A DNA stretch of 9,351 bases from an uncultured Campylobacter sp. GTDB taxonomy: Bacteria > Campylobacterota > Campylobacteria > Campylobacterales > Campylobacteraceae. The notes under the pieces were generated by a model that did no database searches, was not told where the DNA came from, and was given only the letters and a program-made list of their open reading frames with translations. Below are positions 5,739-9,351 of this stretch, in pieces. The stretch spans positions 1 to 9,351 of the forward strand of contig NZ_CALKTS010000056.1 in NCBI RefSeq assembly GCF_937997595.1, given 5' to 3'. Position 1 is the stretch's first letter, and each line of letters opens with the position of its first letter. Both the position numbers and the translations under genes were made by a program.

Positions 5739-6251
5739 CTACTGCGTGATAATGTCGTAGTTTTTTGGGATTGCGGGCTTGAAGATCGCCTCGTTTACCG
5801 GCGCGTTTTTGCGGACGTTGCTTAGATTAATGACGACCTTATTGTCCATTTTGTCGGTGTAGCTGATCTTACTCGGCAGACCTTCTTTTAGCTCGATGAG
5901 ATATTTAACGTCGTCGAAGCTCGCCTCATAAACGCCGTTTTTATTTGGCTTTGCGTTCGCTAGGATCGCGGTTAAATTTGGCGTTTCTTTGATATTCGTG
6001 ATGATAGCTTGCTCGAGTTCGGGCTCGATTACGACGACCTTTGTGAAGCTAAAAAATATATTTTTTATCGTAGGGGTCTTGTAATGCCACACGGCGTGCT
6101 CTTTTGTGGCGCTAAAATCGCCGCCGTAGCTGATTTTCGCATCGTCGCTCTGCACGATTTGCGAAAAATTTGCGCTCAGCGTATCGAATTCTATCCCGCT
6201 TGCGAATGCAAAAATGCAGCTCGCTGCTAAAGAAATAAGAGTTTTTTTCAT
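5739..6251 (-). CDS. lolA: Outer-membrane lipoprotein carrier protein LolA
   Basis: LolA is the periplasmic chaperone that takes lipoproteins released from the inner membrane and carries them to the outer membrane. The 170-residue protein starts at ATG 6251 with AAAGG eight bases upstream. It has a signal peptide (MKK, hydrophobic 4-17, likely cleavage after FAS at about 18). The mature part begins with the family pattern TLSANFSQ (24-31), then YGGDFSATKEHAVWHYKTP (42-60), a hydrophobic strand VVVIEPELEQAI, and the strand-rich half-barrel end VVINLSNVRKNAPVNEAIF. Sequence similarity in LolA is low in general, but size, signal and these motifs agree, and divergent placement next to secA matches my memory of other Campylobacter genomes. 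It heads the minus-strand gene run and has a TATAAT promoter element upstream. Confidence 0.9.
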   Translation of the reverse strand: MKKTLISLAASCIFAFASGIEFDTLSANFSQIVQSDDAKISYGGDFSATKEHAVWHYKTPTIKNIFFSFTKVVVIEPELEQAIITNIKETPNLTAILANAKPNKNGVYEASFDDVKYLIELKEGLPSKISYTDKMDNKVVINLSNVRKNAPVNEAIFKPAIPKNYDIITQ

Positions 6252-6284
6252 AAATTTTGCCTTTATTTTTGAAAATTTGCGCGT

Positions 6285-6290
6285 ATTATA
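6285..6290 (-). promoter_or_regulatory. Predicted sigma-70 -10 element (TATAAT) of the lolA operon
   Basis: The minus strand reads TATAAT exactly, about 34 bases upstream of the lolA ATG, leaving a short leader with the AAAGG ribosome binding site. The upstream DNA is AT-rich with no clear -35 hexamer, as is usual in Campylobacter. Confidence 0.6.
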
Positions 6291-6304
6291 GCCGTTTTTC
6301 TAGG

Positions 6305-6316
6305 ATTTAATTAAAT
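6305..6316. promoter_or_regulatory. 12-bp perfect palindrome between the divergent lolA and secA promoters
   Basis: ATTTAATTAAAT is its own reverse complement. It sits between the lolA -10 (6285-6290) and the secA -10 candidate (6334-6339), near the -35 zone of both. It could be a shared operator or only AT-rich promoter DNA. Confidence 0.3.
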
Positions 6317-6330
6317 AGAAACTAAAAATA

Positions 6331-6339
6331 TGTTAATAT
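6331..6339 (+). promoter_or_regulatory. Candidate extended -10 element of secA
   Basis: TGTTAATAT gives TG, one base, then TAATAT (four of six to TATAAT), the extended -10 form common in Campylobacter. Start of transcription would fall near 6346, about 25 bases before the secA ATG and before its TAAGG ribosome binding site. A 12-bp palindrome TTAAAATTTTAA (6346-6357) follows in the leader. Confidence 0.4.
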
Positions 6340-6371
6340 GCGCGGTTAAAATTTTAAAACTAAGGTTTGAG

Positions 6372-8990
6372 ATGTTTAAAAAGGTCATCCACGGGATTTT
6401 TGGTACTAAAAACGATAGGATCGTCAAACAATACGCCAAGCGCGCAGCGCAGATCAGTGCGCTCGAGGAAAACTACGCATCGATGGACGATGCGGCGCTT
6501 AAGGCGGAATTTGAAGCGTTAAGAGCGCAAGTTCGCGCGGGCGAAAAGAGCACGGACGACGTACTTAACGAAGTGTTTGCTATCGTGCGAGAGGCTGGCA
6601 AAAGGGTGCTAAATATGCGTCACTTCGACGTTCAGCTGATAGGCGGTTTGGTGCTAAACGACGGCGCGATTGCCGAGATGAAAACGGGCGAAGGAAAGAC
6701 CCTCGTAGCGACCTTGGCAGTAGTGCTAAATGCGATGGAGGGCAAGGGCGTTCACGTCGTGACCGTAAACGACTACCTAGCTAAGCGCGATGCTGCGCAA
6801 ATGGGCGAGCTATATGAATTTTTAGGGCTTAGCACCGGTGTGATCGTAGGCGGCGAATACGACGACGCCAAGCGCAAGGCTGCATACGCGTGCGACATCA
6901 CCTACGGCACAAACAACGAGTTTGGCTTTGACTATCTGCGCGATAATATGAAATTTAGCGCGGATGAAAAGGTGCAACGCGGGCATCATTTCGTAATCGT
7001 CGATGAAGTTGATAGTATTTTAATCGACGAAGCCAGGACGCCACTTATCATTTCAGGTCCTACGAACCGCACTCTAGACGGCTACATCAAGGCAAATGAA
7101 GTAGCTCGCCAAATGATCCGCGGCGAGGCGCCAGCCGATCCGAAAGGCAAAGCTACGGGTGATTTTACCGTAGATGAGAAGAACCGCGCTGTTTTGATTA
7201 CAGAGGCAGGAATTTCAAAAGCCGAGAAGCTTTTTGACGTCGATAACCTCTATAGTCTCGAAAATGCAGTGCTTAGCCACTACCTTGATCAAGCACTTAA
7301 GGCGAATTATCTATTTGAAAAGGACGTGCACTACGTCGTGCGCGACGGGCAGGTCATAATCGTGGATGAATTTACGGGTCGTCTTAGCGAAGGTCGCAGA
7401 TTCAGCGAAGGCTTACACCAGGCTCTTGAAGCTAAAGAGGGCGTGCAAATCCAGGAGGAGAGCCAAACTCTTGCCGACATTACCTTTCAAAACTACTTCC
7501 GCCTTTACGAAAAACTCGCTGGTATGACGGGTACGGCACAGACAGAAGCAACGGAATTTTCTCAAATTTACAAACTCGAAGTGGTCTCTATCCCTACGAA
7601 TGTGCCGGTCATCAGAAAGGATCAAAACGATCTTATCTACAAGACCGAGCGCGAGAAATTTGACGCCGTCATAAATGAGATCAAGCGGCTAAATTCCAAA
7701 GGTCAGCCCGTGCTAGTAGGTACGGCGTCGATCGAAAAGAGCGAGAAGCTGCACGAGCTTTTGGTTAAAGAAAACATCGCGCACTCCGTGCTAAATGCCA
7801 AAAATCACGAGCGTGAGGCGCAGATCATCAAAGACGCTGGCGTAAAGGGCGCGGTGACGATTGCTACGAATATGGCGGGACGTGGCGTGGATATCCGTAT
7901 AGACGATGAAGTGCGCGCTTTGGGCGGGCTATATATTTTAGGTACCGAGCGCCATGAAAGCCGCCGCATTGATAACCAGCTACGCGGACGAAGCGGGCGC
8001 CAAGGTGATCCGGGCGAGAGTAGGTTTTTCTTAAGCTTGGAGGATAATCTGCTTAGAATTTTTGGCAGCGACAAGATCAAAAATATCATGGATCGCTTGG
8101 GTTTAAAAGACGGCGAACATATCGAATCAGGCATGGTTTCGCGCGCCGTAGAAAATGCACAGAAAAAGGTCGAGAGCTTGCACTTTGAAGCGCGTAAAAA
8201 TATCCTAGAATACGACGACGTCGCAAACGAGCAGCGCAAGACGATCTATAAATATCGCAACGAGCTTTTGGACCCCGACTACGATCTGAAAGATAAAATC
8301 ATTCAAAACCGCGAGGAGTACATCTCTAGCGTGCTTGAGGAGCTTGAAATTTTCGACGGCGCAAATATCAAAGAGGTCGATAAATTCCCGATCGTCGCCA
8401 AAATCGCTCAAGAAACGGGCGAGGTGCTCGAAAATAGCGAGCTTGAGAAGGTCGATGATTTCAAAGAGTTGAAAGAAAAGATCATCGGCGCGCTAGCGGT
8501 TTCGTATGAAAACAAGATGGCGCCGATCGATCCGCAGCAGCGCAAAAGTATCGAAAAGATGCTTTATTTACAGATCGTCGATCGCGACTGGCGGGAGCAT
8601 CTGTATCAGATGGATATCCTAAAGGCGGGTATCGGACTTCGCGGCTACAACCACAAAGACCCGCTTACGGAGTATAAAAAGGAGAGCTATAATCTCTTTA
8701 TGGAGCTTGTAATGCGCCTCAAATCCGACAGCATCCGCTTGCTGCATTCGATCCAGTTTAAATCTAGGGAGGAGATCGAAGCCGAGCAGCGCGCGATGCA
8801 GGAGCGCATGGAGAGCTCAAACGCCAAAGAGCTCGCCGCCGCAAGTACGAATGAAGCGCAGCTAAAAGGCCCCGATGAGTTCGGCGACAAAAAGCCTAAG
8901 CGCAACGATCCTTGCCCTTGCGGCAGCGGCAAAAAATACAAAGACTGCCACGGCAAGGGCGGTCCGAAAAAAGGCGGCTTTGCAAGGTAG
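6372..8990 (+). CDS. secA: Preprotein translocase ATPase SecA
   Basis: SecA is the ATPase motor that pushes unfolded precursors through SecYEG in the inner membrane. The chosen start is ATG 6372 (MFKKVIHGIFGTKNDR), six bases after TAAGG (6361-6365). An in-frame ATG at 6330 would add 14 residues overlapping the promoter and lacks family similarity. Length is 872 residues, normal for the family. Seen: Walker A MKTGEGKT (103-110), VTVNDYLAKRD (129-139), Walker B DEVDSILIDEARTPL (211-225), a preprotein-binding insertion after it, the motor-2 motifs TNMAGRGVDI and QLRGRSGRQGDPGESRFFLS, the helical scaffold and wing regions with DRDWREHLYQMDIL, and a C-terminal zinc motif CPCGSGKKYKDCH (Cys848, Cys850, Cys859, His860), the part that contacts SecB or the ribosome in other bacteria. 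The gene is complete, with no frameshift. It diverges from lolA across 120 bases. Confidence 0.98.
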   Translation: MFKKVIHGIFGTKNDRIVKQYAKRAAQISALEENYASMDDAALKAEFEALRAQVRAGEKSTDDVLNEVFAIVREAGKRVLNMRHFDVQLIGGLVLNDGAIAEMKTGEGKTLVATLAVVLNAMEGKGVHVVTVNDYLAKRDAAQMGELYEFLGLSTGVIVGGEYDDAKRKAAYACDITYGTNNEFGFDYLRDNMKFSADEKVQRGHHFVIVDEVDSILIDEARTPLIISGPTNRTLDGYIKANEVARQMIRGEAPADPKGKATGDFTVDEKNRAVLITEAGISKAEKLFDVDNLYSLENAVLSHYLDQALKANYLFEKDVHYVVRDGQVIIVDEFTGRLSEGRRFSEGLHQALEAKEGVQIQEESQTLADITFQNYFRLYEKLAGMTGTAQTEATEFSQIYKLEVVSIPTNVPVIRKDQNDLIYKTEREKFDAVINEIKRLNSKGQPVLVGTASIEKSEKLHELLVKENIAHSVLNAKNHEREAQIIKDAGVKGAVTIATNMAGRGVDIRIDDEVRALGGLYILGTERHESRRIDNQLRGRSGRQGDPGESRFFLSLEDNLLRIFGSDKIKNIMDRLGLKDGEHIESGMVSRAVENAQKKVESLHFEARKNILEYDDVANEQRKTIYKYRNELLDPDYDLKDKIIQNREEYISSVLEELEIFDGANIKEVDKFPIVAKIAQETGEVLENSELEKVDDFKELKEKIIGALAVSYENKMAPIDPQQRKSIEKMLYLQIVDRDWREHLYQMDILKAGIGLRGYNHKDPLTEYKKESYNLFMELVMRLKSDSIRLLHSIQFKSREEIEAEQRAMQERMESSNAKELAAASTNEAQLKGPDEFGDKKPKRNDPCPCGSGKKYKDCHGKGGPKKGGFAR

Positions 8991-9011
8991 GCGCGGCGAT
9001 CGGTCGTAAGT

Positions 9012-9054
9012 ATCGCGCGATCGGTGATCTTGATTGCGAGCATTGCGCAATCGG
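9012..9054. repeat. Paired covarying palindromes, 30-bp spacing, after secA
   Basis: ATCGCGCGATCGG (9012-9024) and ATTGCGCAATCGG (9042-9054) are direct copies with two differences. The two differences sit at symmetric positions of the 10-bp palindrome (C to T and G to A), so each copy stays perfectly self-complementary. The centres are 30 bp apart, about three helical turns. A degenerate third copy ending GCGATCGG is at 8996-9003. Confidence 0.6.
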
Positions 9055-9163
9055 CGCTTCTCGACCTTGATTTGTTTTTGTATTTAAAAGAGCGGTTAAG
9101 GGCGAAAGGCGTTATAAAATTTTAAAAGAGGCTTGATCGCGAGGCGGCGCGCAAAGCTGTGCT

Positions 9164-9351
9164 ATGGGGCGGAATTTTGGTTTTGAAATTTTAAAATTTA
9201 AAAGCGCACTTGGTGCCTTTGGCTACTTGTTTTCGCAGCGCCGTTACGGTGCGCCGTGCGGCAAAACGCAAGCCAATCAGCGCGTGATACTTAAATTTAG
9301 TGCGCGGCTAGGACACTGCGCGGCATTTGAAATTTTAAATTTATGCGATTA
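9164..9351 (+). CDS. Doubtful open frame running off the window edge
   Basis: From ATG 9164 the frame stays open for 62 codons to the last base. The translation (MGRNFGFEILKFKSALGAFG and on) shows no family motif, has four cysteines or more scattered residues without pattern, and contains the EILKFK/EILNL strings that AAATTTAAA-type DNA gives in any frame. No good ribosome binding site precedes it. It is more likely chance than a gene; the downstream sequence would decide. Confidence 0.12.
   Translation, partial: MGRNFGFEILKFKSALGAFGYLFSQRRYGAPCGKTQANQRVILKFSARLGHCAAFEILNLCD

Larger units (their letters stand above)
8991..9351. other. Non-coding region downstream of secA (window end)
   Basis: No convincing gene, tRNA or rRNA is seen. 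The first 65 bases hold three related GATCGG/AATCGG-bearing segments, of which two are 10-bp palindromes (9012-9021, 9042-9051). GATTGCG (9032-9038) pairs with CGCAATC (9046-9052) around a 7-nt loop. No T-run follows directly; the nearest, TGTTTTTG near 9070, starts too far away for a standard terminator. From 9110 on, AT tracts with TTTTAAAATTT (about 9119, 9190, 9334) alternate with GC-rich pieces, including an imperfect hairpin near 9239-9256. One frame stays open to the window edge (see the separate low-confidence entry). Confidence 0.6.

Noticed and set aside
6330..6371. Longer N-terminus for SecA
   Set aside because: It would overlap the predicted -10 element, and SecA proteins typically begin at the MFKK-type start at 6372, which has its own ribosome binding site.
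8687..9050. Minus-strand open frames at the end of secA
   Set aside because: They overlap the well-supported secA C-terminus, including the zinc motif, and show no protein features of their own.
1..9351. A mobile element, prophage or defence system
   Set aside because: No transposase, integrase, phage, restriction, toxin or nuclease gene is visible; every recognised gene is housekeeping or envelope-related.

Overview
The window looks like chromosomal DNA from an Epsilonproteobacterium, most likely a Campylobacter species with moderately high GC. The evidence is the close Campylobacter-like character of RarA, HemC, LolA and SecA, AT-only intergenic tracts, and very frequent AAATTTAAA/TTTAAATTT oligomers set in GC-rich coding DNA. 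C. gracilis or a relative is my guess; the species cannot be fixed from sequence alone.

Layout. (1) Positions 1-1490, plus strand: the 3' part of rarA (AAA+ replication-recombination ATPase, 5' end outside the window) overlaps by ATGA with a MmcQ/YjbR-family gene. (2) 1491-1560: a large imperfect hairpin carrying AAATTT motifs, immediately after the yjbR stop. (3) 1607-2620, plus strand: an unrecognised protein whose conserved ends resemble HEAT-like/immunity-like proteins. It is interrupted by two low-complexity insertions with tandem repeats. A probable terminator lies at 2832-2869. (4) 6251 down to 2868, minus strand: a probable operon lolA - low-molecular-weight tyrosine phosphatase - fxsA - hemC - exported protein of unknown function. 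(5) 6252-6371: a divergent promoter region. (6) 6372-8990, plus strand: complete secA. (7) 8991-9351: no convincing gene, but two covarying palindromes 30 bp apart and AT-rich tracts.

Functionally, the centre is a cell-envelope block. SecA drives export of secreted precursors. LolA, transcribed divergently, carries lipoproteins to the outer membrane. FxsA and the exported unknown are also envelope proteins. HemC (tetrapyrrole synthesis) and the phosphatase share the transcript without an obvious pathway link. The left block is DNA maintenance (RarA) plus a small putative DNA-binding protein.

No defence system, prophage, IS element, CRISPR array or RNA gene was found. The most unusual signal is a set of AAATTT-bearing, partly palindromic repeats that appear between genes and also as in-frame expansions inside two proteins (1607-2620 and the phosphatase). 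This recalls palindromic elements that insert in coding frames in other bacteria, but the relationship is a hypothesis.
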